Of a stretch of DNA of 64,000 nt, positions 23,241 through 31,902 are shown piece after piece. The translations under genes and the position numbers were made by a program. The number at the start of each line of letters is the position of its first letter. Position 1 is the stretch's first letter. The stretch covers positions 4,664,626 to 4,728,625 of the forward strand of contig NZ_JAUSZJ010000002.1 in the NCBI RefSeq assembly GCF_030817475.1, in the 5' to 3' direction. Source of the DNA: Streptomyces sp. V2I9 (GTDB lineage Bacteria > Actinomycetota > Actinomycetes > Streptomycetales > Streptomycetaceae). The notes beneath the pieces are model-generated. The model did not search any database, was not told the origin of the DNA, and saw only the letters and a list, made by a program, of their open reading frames with translations.

Positions 23241-25214
23241 GTGCGGATCGGACTGCTCACCGACGGTGGTTATCCGTATGCGACCGGTGAGTCCGGACTC
23301 TGGTGCGACCGACTGGTGCACGGGCTGCCGCAGCACGAGTTCGACCTGTTCGCCCTGAGCCGCTCCGCCCACCAGGAGGACCAGGGCTGGGTCCGGCTGC
23401 CGCACCATGTCAGCCGCGTGCGCACCGCCCCCCTGTGGACCCCCGACGACGGCACCCTGCGCGGCAGCGGCGAACGCGGCCTGCTGGCCCGGCTGGTGAC
23501 CGGGGGCGAGCAGTCCTACGGACGGCGCGACCGACGGCGCTTCGCCGACCACCTCGCCGCCCTGGCCGCCGCGGTCTGCACCCCCGACGAGCCCGGCACC
23601 GCAGCGGGCACGGGCCCCGGCGCCGAGCTGTTCGCCGAAGGGCTGTACGGACTCGCCGAGCTGACCCGCGAACGCGGCGGACTCCACCTCGCCCTGCGTT
23701 CCGAGGCCGCCGTACGCATCCTGGAGGCCGCCTCCCGAGCCCGCGGCACCGGCCGCACCGTGCAGAGCGCCACCGTCCCCGACCTGCTCGCCTTCGCCGC
23801 CGAGCTGGAGCGCGCGCTGCGCCCGCTCTCGCTGGACTGGTACGACCGGGAGAGCCTGGGCGCGGTCGATCTCTGCCACGCCGCCTCCGGCGGTGCGGCC
23901 GCCCTGCCGGGCCTCCTGGCCAAACGCTTCTTCGGGGTGCCGCTGCTGGTCACCGAGCACGGCGTCCCGCTGCGCGCGCACTATCTGACGTCCTCCGACA
24001 CCGCGTACGGAGCCCCCGTGCGCGCCCTTCTCGCCGGGTTCCACGGCCGCCTCGCCACCGAGGTCTACCGGCAGGCCGCACTCATCACCCCCGGCAACAT
24101 CCACGTCCGCCGCTGGCAGCGGCGGTGCGGAGCCGACCCCGCCAGGCAGCGCACGGTCCATCCGGGCATGGCCGCCGAACGGTTCGGCCCGCTCGGTGAG
24201 GACGCGGAGCGCCTCGACGCCACGGGCGGGCGCGACGGTGCGGGCGGCCCGGACACCCTGGTCTGGGTCGGCCGGATCGAGCCCGCCAAGGACCTGAGCA
24301 CCCTCCTGCACGCCTTCGCGGAGGTCCGCCGCGCCGAGCCGGACGCCCGGCTGCGCGTCTTCGGGGCCCCGGTGGAGGGCGACGAGGCGGCCGCCGCCCA
24401 CCTCGCCCGCTGCAAGGCCCTGGCCGCCCGGCTCTTTCCGGGCGGGGGCACGGGCGGGGGCACCGGCACGGACGGGAGCGGGAGGTCCGGCGCCGGGGAC
24501 GTCGGGGCGGTCACCTTCGAGGAGGTCGGCGGGCCGGACGGGCCCGACCTCGCGGAGGCGTACGGCGCGGGCGGGGTGATCGTGCTGTCGAGCACGGTCG
24601 AGGGCTTCCCGGTCGGTCTCGTCGAAGCCATGTTCTGCGGCCGGGCCACCGTCTCCACCGACGTGGGCGCGGTCGTCGAGGTCATCGGCGGCACCGGTCT
24701 GGTGGTGCCCCCGCGCAACCCCGGAGCGCTCGCGGACGCCTGCGTGGCGCTGCTGCGCGACCCCGAGCGCCGTGCGCGCCTGGGCGCGGCGGCGCGCGCC
24801 CGCGCACTCGAACTCTTCACCGTCGAACAGAACCTCGCGGCCTTTCGCGCCATCTACCTGGAGCTGATGTCGCGCACCCCGGTACGCCGCGAGGCGGACA
24901 CGCTGGACGCCCACGGCGACCCCCTGCCGTTCGCCACCCCTCCGGAGGCGCACCTCCCCGGACCGTGGGCCCGGACGGGGGCGTGCCTCGGGGCGGCAGC
25001 GGCCGGAGCGACCGGGGAGGGAACGGAGTCCGGGGCGGGGAAGCGCTCGGACCGGGACCGGCTCCGGGGCCCGGCCACGGGGCCGGTCCCGGCCGCCGGC
25101 GGCATCCGGCTGCCGGACCGGTCCGGCGAGCCCGAGCCGCAGCACACACGGGGGCCGGAGCCCGAGGGCGTCTGCGCGGTCGCGGTGGGACCGGCGGGGA
25201 GCGGCGATGCGTGA
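23241..25214 (+). CDS. PelF-like glycosyltransferase (DUF3492 + GT4)
   Basis: A 657-residue cytosolic glycosyltransferase. The N-terminal half is a DUF3492-type domain starting MRIGLLTDGGYPYATGESG and containing LLVTEHGVPLRAHYL near residue 235, which matches the PelF signature region. The C-terminal half is a GT4 catalytic domain with TLVWVGRIEPAKDLSTLL near 338 and the E-x7-E motif in EGFPVGLVE near 454. PelF polymerises the N-acetylhexosamine Pel polysaccharide using UDP-sugars; similar activity is inferred here. The last 110 residues are low-complexity and Gly/Pro-rich. It is the first gene of a coupled operon with a membrane protein, an epimerase and a spherulin-like protein. Confidence 0.85.
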   Translation: MRIGLLTDGGYPYATGESGLWCDRLVHGLPQHEFDLFALSRSAHQEDQGWVRLPHHVSRVRTAPLWTPDDGTLRGSGERGLLARLVTGGEQSYGRRDRRRFADHLAALAAAVCTPDEPGTAAGTGPGAELFAEGLYGLAELTRERGGLHLALRSEAAVRILEAASRARGTGRTVQSATVPDLLAFAAELERALRPLSLDWYDRESLGAVDLCHAASGGAAALPGLLAKRFFGVPLLVTEHGVPLRAHYLTSSDTAYGAPVRALLAGFHGRLATEVYRQAALITPGNIHVRRWQRRCGADPARQRTVHPGMAAERFGPLGEDAERLDATGGRDGAGGPDTLVWVGRIEPAKDLSTLLHAFAEVRRAEPDARLRVFGAPVEGDEAAAAHLARCKALAARLFPGGGTGGGTGTDGSGRSGAGDVGAVTFEEVGGPDGPDLAEAYGAGGVIVLSSTVEGFPVGLVEAMFCGRATVSTDVGAVVEVIGGTGLVVPPRNPGALADACVALLRDPERRARLGAAARARALELFTVEQNLAAFRAIYLELMSRTPVRREADTLDAHGDPLPFATPPEAHLPGPWARTGACLGAAAAGATGEGTESGAGKRSDRDRLRGPATGPVPAAGGIRLPDRSGEPEPQHTRGPEPEGVCAVAVGPAGSGDA

Positions 25215-25461
25215 CCGGCCACCGAGCGACCGTCCCGGCCGCCCCGGTCCCGGAAGCGGCCCCGGCCGGGCAACCGGCTCCGACTCCGGCCCCGGCCGCC
25301 CCGGCCGGGCGACCGCCTTCGGCTCCGACGCCGCCTCCGACCTCGGCCCCGCAGCCCGTAGCCGTCCCGAAGGCGGGCCCCGTCCCGCACCCCGCCCCCG
25401 TCCCGACCACGTAACCCCCCGCGGCCCCGCGGCCCGCCCCGATCACGGAGACGTTCGATGA
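25207..25461 (+). CDS. Possible 84-residue coupling ORF, Pro/Gly/Arg-rich
   Basis: This ORF overlaps the glycosyltransferase end by eight bases and its TGA overlaps the next ATG (ATGA). A very good GGGGAG site lies five bases before its ATG. The product is low-complexity (GRPGPGSGPGR type repeats) with no domain. It may be a real coupling peptide that carries ribosomes across the 243-base gap, or an accident of GC-rich sequence. Confidence 0.35.
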   Translation: MRDRPPSDRPGRPGPGSGPGRATGSDSGPGRPGRATAFGSDAASDLGPAARSRPEGGPRPAPRPRPDHVTPRGPAARPDHGDVR

Positions 25462-26660
25462 CCCGTCCGGACGACCCGGCGACCCCCGCCGGCGCTGAGC
25501 GGCCCGTGTCCGCGCCGGAGCGGCCCGCGGAGATCGTGCCGCGCGGCACGGCGCGGCGGAACTCCGCCACCGCCCGCCGCGGTCCGGCCGACCCGGTGAC
25601 GTCCCTGCTGCGCCACCACCGCGACCTGTGCAAACGGGCCGTGGACCCGCTGGAGATCGCCGCCGGTCTGGAGGCGCACGGCCTGACCGACCGCACCGCC
25701 GCCCGCTACCGCCACCGGGACGTCTTCGCCCTCGCCGAGGAGCTGTACGCCCGCATACCGCCCCGAGCCCACCGGCCCGCGCCGGACGGGCCGCCGCCCG
25801 GCCCGCCCGGACCCGGTCCCGGCACCGAGGCGTGGGCCGCCTGGACGCTGCTCGCGCTGCTCCCCGGAGCCGCCTGCCTGGCGACCGCCGGGGCGCTCCG
25901 GGTCACCGAGGGCGTCCTCGGGGACGGTACGCGGGCCCTCGTCACCGCCGTCGGCGCCCTGCTGGCCTGCCTGGCGCTCCGCGCCTGCCTGGGGCGCGGG
26001 CCCCTGCGCGCCCCTGAAGGAGCGGGACGCGCCGGGCTGTACGGCTGCTGGCTGCTGAGCTACGCGGTGTACGGCGAGGGACTGCTCGCCCAGGTCATGA
26101 CGGGTGGGCCGGACGGTCCGTGGGGCGGTACCCCCGCCCCCCTGCTCGGCCTCGCCGCCGCGGTGGCCCCGGCAGCCTGGTGTGCTCACCTCTTCACCGT
26201 CCGCGCGCACCGCAAACTGGCCGGCAGCCGCGCCCTGGAGGAGTTCGGCGCGGGCGTGCGCCCGCTGCTGCTCGCCGCCGTGACCCTGTTCCTCGGCGCC
26301 CTGCTGCCCCTGCTGTACCTGGCCGACCTGGGCCTCGGCGGAGGCGGCACGACCGTCGCGGCGGTCGCCCTCGGGGTCCTGTTCTTCGTGGCCCGGCTGC
26401 TCGCCGCGCACGGGCTGCCGGAGCCCGGCACGGTCGCGCTCGCCGCGGCCTGCGCCGTCGAGGCCGCCGCCCCTTCCCTCGTCCTCTCCGCCCGGCTGCC
26501 CGGACTCGAACCCCTTGCCCAACCGGTGAACGCCGTCGTCTCGGCGGGCGGGACCGGGGCCGTGGCCGCCCTCGCCTGCGGCGCGGCCGCCCTCGGCCTG
26601 CTGCTGTACGCCTCCCTCGCGCTCTCACGGGCCTCCGCGCACACCCACACCGGGACCTGA
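25458..26660 (+). CDS. Polytopic membrane protein of the PelF/spherulin operon
   Basis: A 400-residue protein. Residues 1-125 are cytosolic and polar, with a helical stretch SLLRHHRDLCKRAVDPLEIA near 48-67. About eight membrane helices follow from residue 128 to the end. It is shorter than PelG (which has about twelve helices), so it is not a plain PelG. Position in the operon suggests a partner of the glycosyltransferase, for instance a translocation or synthase-scaffold subunit. The ATG at 25458 has GGAG 11 bases upstream and overlaps the preceding ORF stop. I do not recognise a named family. Confidence 0.75.
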   Translation: MTRPDDPATPAGAERPVSAPERPAEIVPRGTARRNSATARRGPADPVTSLLRHHRDLCKRAVDPLEIAAGLEAHGLTDRTAARYRHRDVFALAEELYARIPPRAHRPAPDGPPPGPPGPGPGTEAWAAWTLLALLPGAACLATAGALRVTEGVLGDGTRALVTAVGALLACLALRACLGRGPLRAPEGAGRAGLYGCWLLSYAVYGEGLLAQVMTGGPDGPWGGTPAPLLGLAAAVAPAAWCAHLFTVRAHRKLAGSRALEEFGAGVRPLLLAAVTLFLGALLPLLYLADLGLGGGGTTVAAVALGVLFFVARLLAAHGLPEPGTVALAAACAVEAAAPSLVLSARLPGLEPLAQPVNAVVSAGGTGAVAALACGAAALGLLLYASLALSRASAHTHTGT

Positions 26661-26841
26661 GCCGCCGACACACCGACGTACCGACGTCCCGGCTCGCCCT
26701 CCCCGGAGCCCGCCCGACACGCACCACCGCCCCCCACCCACGAGCCGCTCCACCCGTTCCACCCGCTTCACTCCCGCGGAGCCGACGCCGCGGGCCTTCC
26801 CCCTCCGTACGACCTGCTGACCGACCTAGGAGAAACCCGCC

Positions 26842-26901
26842 ATGACCCCCCAATCCCCCGCACCGGCAGTGAGCCGTCGGCACCGAGGCGGTGCGCGATG
26901 A
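26842..26901 (+). CDS. Possible 19-residue leader ORF coupled to the epimerase
   Basis: MTPQSPAPAVSRRHRGGAR starts after a clear AGGAG site (26828-26832) and its TGA overlaps the epimerase ATG (ATGA). The epimerase itself has no separate good ribosome site, so this ORF may deliver ribosomes to it. Confidence 0.4.
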   Translation: MTPQSPAPAVSRRHRGGAR

Positions 26902-27863
26902 GGGTGCTGCTGCTCGGAGCCAACGGATTCCTCGGCCGCTTCGTCGCCGACCGGCTGCTCGCCGACCCCGCCGTCCACCTCACGGCCCTCGGACGCGGCG
27001 ACGACGCCGACGTCCGGTTCGACCTCGCGGGCGGCAGCCCCGGAGCGCTCACCCGCTTCCTGGACGCCGTCCACCCCGGAGTCGTCGTCAACTGCGCGGG
27101 CGCCACCCGCGGCGGCGCCCGTGACCTCACCCGCCACAACACCGTCGCCGTCGCCACCGTCTGCGAGGCCCTGCGCCGCAGCGGCTGCGGCGCCCGGCTC
27201 GTCCAGGTCGGCTGCGCCTCCGAGTACGGGCCCTCACAGCCCGGCTCCTCCACCGCCGAGGACGCGGTCCCGCGCCCCGGCGGCCCGTACGGCGTCAGCA
27301 AACTCGCCGCCACCGAACTCGTCCTCGGCTCCGGCCTCGACGCCGTCGTGCTGCGGGTCTTCTCCCCGGTCGGCCCCGGCACCCCGGCCGGCTCCCCGCT
27401 CGGCCGGCTCGCCGAGGCGATGCGTCGCGCCATGCAGGCGGGCGACGGCGAGCTGAAGCTCAGCGGGCTCGGCGTGCAGCGGGACTTCGTCGACGTACGG
27501 GACGTGGCGCGGGCCGTGCACGCCGCCTCGCTCTCCGCCGCGCAGGGCGTCGTCAACATCGGCACCGGGCGCGCCGTCCGGCTCCGCGACGCGGCCGCCG
27601 TCCTGGCGCGGGTCGCCGGTTACGCGGGCGCGCTCCACGAACTGGACGGGCCGCCCCCGCGCCTGCCCATCGGGGCACCGCGCACCTCCGCCGAGTCCGT
27701 CATGGAACACCTCTCCGCCACCCCGTCCCCGTACCCCGACGGCTGCGGCGCCTGGCAGCAGGCCGACGTCCGCACCGCGCGGGACCGGCTCGGCTGGCGG
27801 CCCCGGATCAACCTGGAGGAGTCCCTCGCGGACATCTGGATGGAGGCGGCGTGCCGTATCTGA
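26898..27863 (+). CDS. NAD-dependent sugar-nucleotide epimerase/dehydratase
   Basis: A 321-residue extended SDR protein. The NAD-binding GANGFLG is at residues 7-13, and the catalytic YGVSK (Tyr-x3-Lys) is near 133-137, with the Ser/Cys position in GCASEYG near 111. VQRDFVDVRDVARAVHAA near 194-211 is the typical sugar-binding region block, and the protein ends with GWRPRINLEESL, normal for NDP-sugar epimerases. It probably supplies or modifies a nucleotide sugar for the operon's glycosyltransferase. It overlaps the 19-codon ORF upstream (4 bases) and the spherulin-like gene downstream (13 bases). Confidence 0.85.
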   Translation: MRVLLLGANGFLGRFVADRLLADPAVHLTALGRGDDADVRFDLAGGSPGALTRFLDAVHPGVVVNCAGATRGGARDLTRHNTVAVATVCEALRRSGCGARLVQVGCASEYGPSQPGSSTAEDAVPRPGGPYGVSKLAATELVLGSGLDAVVLRVFSPVGPGTPAGSPLGRLAEAMRRAMQAGDGELKLSGLGVQRDFVDVRDVARAVHAASLSAAQGVVNIGTGRAVRLRDAAAVLARVAGYAGALHELDGPPPRLPIGAPRTSAESVMEHLSATPSPYPDGCGAWQQADVRTARDRLGWRPRINLEESLADIWMEAACRI

Positions 27864-28675
27864 CCGCCCCCGCCGACGCCCGCCGCACCGCGGGGGGCGA
27901 ACAGCTCGGCTTCGGTGTTCCGGGCTACGCCCACCCGCTGCTCGCCCCCGCCGAATGGGCCGAGCTGGCCCGCCCCGGCACGCCGCTCCACTGGGCCGTC
28001 CTCAACATCGCCGACGGTCCCGGCTCCCGGCCCGACCCGCACTGCCTGGAGGCGGCCGGCCGGCTGCGCAACGCCCGTGAGCGGGCCCTGCACGGTGAGG
28101 CCCCGGACGACAGCGTCCGGGCCTCAGGCGGCAGGCTGCTGGGCCATCTCGACCTGGCCCACGGCGAGCGGCCCTTCGACGAACTGGTCGCGGACGCCCG
28201 GTCGTTCATCGACTGGTACCGGATCGGCGGCTTCTACCTCGCCCGCTGCCCCGGCGAGCGGGCCGGGCTGCCCGCCGTCCGCCGGCTCACCGGCACGCTC
28301 CACGCGCTGCTCGCGGAGAGCGACAGCGCGGACGACGGGGGCCGGCTGGTGCTGGGCCACGGCTTCCAGCCGTACCCCGGATACGCGGAGGCGGCCGATC
28401 AACTGGTCACCTTCCAGGGGCACTGGACCGACTACCGCTGGTCGCAGGTGGCCGAGTGGACGGCCGACTACCCGCCGGAGCGGTTCGCCCACTTCGTGCA
28501 CGGGGTCCCGCGCACCCATCTGGAGGAGGCCATGCGCATCGCCCGCTGGCAGGGGGCCGGGACGATCTTCTTCACGGACCGGGACGACCGGAACGGGCAA
28601 AGCGACCCATACGCGACCCTGCCCAGGTACTGGGACGAAATCGTCTCGCGGATCGGACCTGGTATCTCGGAATGA
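27851..28675 (+). CDS. Spherulation-specific family 4 (spherulin-4/GH135-like) protein
   Basis: A 274-residue TIM-barrel-type protein with family blocks GFGVPGYAHPLL near residues 19-30, WAVLNIADGPGSRPDP near 47-62, GHLDLAHG near 96 and GTIFFTDRDD near 236. Fungal Sph3 of this family is an endo-acting hydrolase of galactosaminogalactan needed for its synthesis. No secretion signal is visible, unlike Sph3, so it might act inside the cell or use another route. GTG start at 27851 lies inside the epimerase gene (13-base overlap). It closes the four-gene operon. Confidence 0.8.
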   Translation: MPYLTAPADARRTAGGEQLGFGVPGYAHPLLAPAEWAELARPGTPLHWAVLNIADGPGSRPDPHCLEAAGRLRNARERALHGEAPDDSVRASGGRLLGHLDLAHGERPFDELVADARSFIDWYRIGGFYLARCPGERAGLPAVRRLTGTLHALLAESDSADDGGRLVLGHGFQPYPGYAEAADQLVTFQGHWTDYRWSQVAEWTADYPPERFAHFVHGVPRTHLEEAMRIARWQGAGTIFFTDRDDRNGQSDPYATLPRYWDEIVSRIGPGISE

Positions 28676-28774
28676 GAAGGGGCGTGGCAGTGTTACGGGG
28701 AGAACAACCGTACGTAGCCGACCGTAAGAGGCCGGTCCGCGTAAACTCCGACCACCTGCATTGTTGAGGTTCCT

Positions 28775-29953
28775 GTGTCGCTGCCACCCCTGGTCGAGCC
28801 AGCTGCTGAGCTCACCGTCGACGAGGTCCGCAGGTACTCCCGCCACCTGATCATCCCGGATGTCGGGATGGACGGACAGAAGCGTCTGAAGAACGCCAAG
28901 GTGCTGTGCGTCGGCGCCGGCGGCCTCGGTTCGCCGGCTCTGATGTACCTGGCCGCGGCCGGTGTCGGCACGCTGGGCATCATCGAGTTCGACGAGGTCG
29001 ACGAGTCGAACCTGCAGCGTCAGATCATCCACAGCCAGGCCGACATCGGCCGCTCCAAGGCGCAGTCGGCCAGGGACTCGGTGCTGGGGATCAACCCGTA
29101 CGTGAACGTGATCCTCCACGAGACGCGGCTCGAGGCCGAGAACGTGCTGGAGATCTTCGCGCAGTACGACCTGATCGTGGACGGCACGGACAACTTCGCC
29201 ACCCGCTATCTCGTCAACGACGCCGCGGTGCTGCTGAACAAGCCGTACGTGTGGGGGTCGATCTACCGGTTCGACGGCCAGGCGTCCGTGTTCTGGTCCG
29301 AGCACGGGCCCTGCTACCGCTGCCTCTACCCGGAGCCCCCGCCGCCGGGCATGGTCCCCTCCTGCGCCGAGGGCGGCGTGCTCGGCGTGCTCTGCGCGTC
29401 GGTCGGCTCCATCCAGGTCACCGAGGCCATCAAGCTGCTCGCCGGCGTGGGCGACCCCCTGGTCGGCCGGCTGATGATCTACGACGCCCTGGAGATGCAG
29501 TACCGCCAGGTCAAGGTGCGCAAGGACCCCGACTGCGCGGTCTGCGGCGAGAACCCCACCGTCACCGAACTCATCGACTACGAGGCCTTCTGCGGCGTCG
29601 TCTCCGAGGAGGCCCAGGAGGCGGCGGCCGGAGCCACGATCACCCCCAAGCAGCTCAAGGAGTGGATCGACGGCGACGAGAAGATCGAGATCATCGACGT
29701 CCGCGAGCCGAACGAGTACGAGATCGTCTCGATCCCCGGCGCCAAGCTGATCCCGAAGAACGAGTTCCTCATGGGCACCGCCCTCCAGGACCTCCCGCAG
29801 GACAAGCGCATCGTCCTGCACTGCAAGACGGGCGTCCGCAGCGCCGAGGTCCTCGCGGTCCTCAAGTCCGCGGGCTTCGCCGACGCGGTGCACGTGGGCG
29901 GCGGCGTGATCGGCTGGGTCAACCAGATCGAGCCCGAGAAGCCGGTGTACTAG
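28775..29953 (+). CDS. moeZ: MoeZ: adenylyltransferase/sulfurtransferase
   Basis: A 392-residue E1-like enzyme. Residues 1-280 are a MoeB/ThiF adenylation domain with GAGGLG near 47-52, and Cys pairs CYRC and CAVC that bind structural zinc. Residues 290-392 are a rhodanese domain with the active-site loop HCKTGVRS (Cys350). MoeZ adenylates the C-terminal glycine of small sulfur carriers (MoaD, CysO, ThiS types) and thiolates them for molybdopterin, cysteine or thiamine synthesis. In Streptomyces it also serves secondary metabolism carriers. It starts at GTG 28775. It has its own terminator and a partner enzyme, moaE, 31 kb downstream. Confidence 0.92.
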   Translation: MSLPPLVEPAAELTVDEVRRYSRHLIIPDVGMDGQKRLKNAKVLCVGAGGLGSPALMYLAAAGVGTLGIIEFDEVDESNLQRQIIHSQADIGRSKAQSARDSVLGINPYVNVILHETRLEAENVLEIFAQYDLIVDGTDNFATRYLVNDAAVLLNKPYVWGSIYRFDGQASVFWSEHGPCYRCLYPEPPPPGMVPSCAEGGVLGVLCASVGSIQVTEAIKLLAGVGDPLVGRLMIYDALEMQYRQVKVRKDPDCAVCGENPTVTELIDYEAFCGVVSEEAQEAAAGATITPKQLKEWIDGDEKIEIIDVREPNEYEIVSIPGAKLIPKNEFLMGTALQDLPQDKRIVLHCKTGVRSAEVLAVLKSAGFADAVHVGGGVIGWVNQIEPEKPVY

Positions 29954-29973
29954 GCGCGCCCGGCAGTACGTAC

Positions 29974-30014
29974 GGAAGGGGCCCGGACCGCACAGTGCGG
30001 TCCGGGCCCCTTCC
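29974..30014. terminator. Bidirectional terminator between moeZ and the S33 peptidase gene
   Basis: A perfect 20-bp inverted repeat around a single central base (effective loop CACAGTG) lies between the two convergent stops. Confidence 0.8.
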
Positions 30015-30047
30015 GCGTGGCGGCCGCGGACGATGCCGCCGCGCGGG

Positions 30048-31640
30048 TCAGCCGCAGACCGTACCGGACCCGGGCGTCTTCCCGTCCACCAGGTAGTCGT
30101 CCACCGCGCGTTGCACACACGCGTCCTTGCTGTTGTACGCCCCGTGTCCCTCGCCCTTGTAGGTCAGCTCGACGCCGACGCCCTTGCCCAGCTTCTCCAC
30201 CATCGCCTTCGCGCCCGCGTACGGGGTCGCCGGGTCGCCGGTGTTGCCGATGACCAGGATCGGGGCGGAGCCCGCGGCGCTGACGTCCGGGGTCTGCCAG
30301 GCGCCCGCGACCGGCCAGCCGGTGCAGCCCATCAGGCCCCAGCCCAGGTACTCCCCGAACAGCGGGGACGCCTTCCGGAAGGCGGGCAGCGCCGCCTTCG
30401 TCTGCTCCAGGGAGAAGCGCTCCTTGCTGTCGGCGCAGTTGATGGCGATGTTGGCGGCGTTGGAGTTGTCGTACCGTCCGTCCTCGGAGCGGCCGTTGAG
30501 CGAGTCGGCCAGTGCCAGCAGCAGCCCGCCGTCATCGCCGCCCGCCTCGTCCAGACCCTGCTCCAGCAGCGGCCAGGTCTCCTTGGAGTAGAGCGCGGAC
30601 GCGATGCCGGTGGTGGCCAGCGTCTGCGTCAGCGCCCGGTCGCCGAGCCCGTCGACGGGCTGCTCCTCCAACGCGTCCAGCAGATCGGCGATGCCCTGCT
30701 CGACCTCCTGCTGGGTGGCTCCCGGCAGGGCGCAGTCGTCGCGTTCCGCGCAGTCCTTCGTGAAGTTGTCCAGGGCGAGCTGGAACCCCTCGGCCTGCCC
30801 GAGTGCGGACTGTTCGGTGTTCTTCGTGGGATCGACCACCGCGTCGAAGACGGCCCGGCCGACCTTGTCCGGGAAGAGGTGGGCGTACACGCCGCCCAGC
30901 TCGGTGCCGTACGAGATGCCGAAGTAGTGCAGCTTCTCGTCACCCAGCACCGTGCGCATCAGGTCCATGTCGCGGGCGGCGTTCGTCGTGCCCACGAAGG
31001 GGAGTTCCTTCCCGGAGTTGTCCTCGCAGTCCGCGATGTAGTCCTTCTGGCCCTGGACGAACTGCTTCTCCTCGGCCGCGTCGTCCGGGGTGGAGTCCTC
31101 CTGGTAGAAGGCGTCCAGCTGGGCGTCGTCCGCACACTCCACGCCCTCGCTGCGACCCACCCCGCGCGGGTCGAAGCTGACCAGGTCGTACCGGGTGCGG
31201 AGCTTGTCGTACTCGGTGCCGAACGCGGGCAGCGTTGCGACGCCGGACGCGCCGGGCCCGCCGAAGTTGAACACCAGCGAGCCGATCCGCCGCTTCCGGT
31301 CCTTGGCCTTCGCCCGGACCAGCGCCAGCTCGATCGTGCGGCCGTCCGGCTTCGCGTAGTCGAGGGGCACGTCCATGAAGGAGCACTCCCAGACCACGCC
31401 GCCGGGCAGCGGGGACGGCGACTCGCCGCCGCCCTGGGAGGTGTTCGGTGGCGGACACGGCGACCAGTCGAGCTTCTGCGAGGCCAGCTCGTCGGCGGTC
31501 GAGGACGGCGAGGCGGTCGAGGCCCCGGTCGGTGTCGAGCCGCCGTCCCCGTCGCCCTCGTCCGAACAGGCGGCCAGCGGCAGCAGCACGGTGGCGGTGG
31601 CGGCGAGGGCAGCGGCACGCAGCACGGGGGAAGTCCTCAT
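30048..31640 (-). CDS. Secreted S33-family tripeptidyl aminopeptidase-like lipoprotein
   Basis: A 530-residue exported alpha/beta hydrolase. Residues 1-25 form a lipoprotein signal ending LPLAAC. The oxyanion stretch FNFGGPGASGV is near residue 121, the nucleophile is in FGISYGTELGG, the acid in GNTGDPATPY near 476 and the base in GEGHGAYNS near 504. This pattern matches Streptomyces mycelium-associated tripeptidyl aminopeptidases, which cut short peptides from protein N-termini. Even-numbered Cys residues in the C-terminal lid (CADS, GCTG, ACVQ) suggest disulfides. The ATG at 31640 gives a proper signal peptide; the frame upstream is non-coding. Confidence 0.88.
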   Translation of the reverse strand: MRTSPVLRAAALAATATVLLPLAACSDEGDGDGGSTPTGASTASPSSTADELASQKLDWSPCPPPNTSQGGGESPSPLPGGVVWECSFMDVPLDYAKPDGRTIELALVRAKAKDRKRRIGSLVFNFGGPGASGVATLPAFGTEYDKLRTRYDLVSFDPRGVGRSEGVECADDAQLDAFYQEDSTPDDAAEEKQFVQGQKDYIADCEDNSGKELPFVGTTNAARDMDLMRTVLGDEKLHYFGISYGTELGGVYAHLFPDKVGRAVFDAVVDPTKNTEQSALGQAEGFQLALDNFTKDCAERDDCALPGATQQEVEQGIADLLDALEEQPVDGLGDRALTQTLATTGIASALYSKETWPLLEQGLDEAGGDDGGLLLALADSLNGRSEDGRYDNSNAANIAINCADSKERFSLEQTKAALPAFRKASPLFGEYLGWGLMGCTGWPVAGAWQTPDVSAAGSAPILVIGNTGDPATPYAGAKAMVEKLGKGVGVELTYKGEGHGAYNSKDACVQRAVDDYLVDGKTPGSGTVCG

Positions 31641-31902
31641 GCCCCCATCGTGGGGCGGGCCGCCGGGGAGCGCGGCCGGGCGCGGTCCATGCGGGTGGCA
31701 CCCCCCGCGTCCGCGCGCTCGGAGCCACCGTGTTCGCACGCGGGCCCGGACCGCCCTGCTCGAACGCGGGCCCCGACCACCGTGCTCGCGCGCGGACCCG
31801 GAGCCACCGCCCCTCGCCCGAGCCGTGCCGCCTTCGCGGACGCGCCGGTGCCACCGCCTTCACGCGGGCGGCGCGGCTACCGGCCCCGTACCCCCGCCCG
31901 GA

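Noticed and set aside
27620..30118. Minus-strand frames opposite the spherulin-like and moeZ genes
   Set aside because: Products are repetitive Arg/Asp/Val strings. The plus-strand products are complete conserved enzymes.
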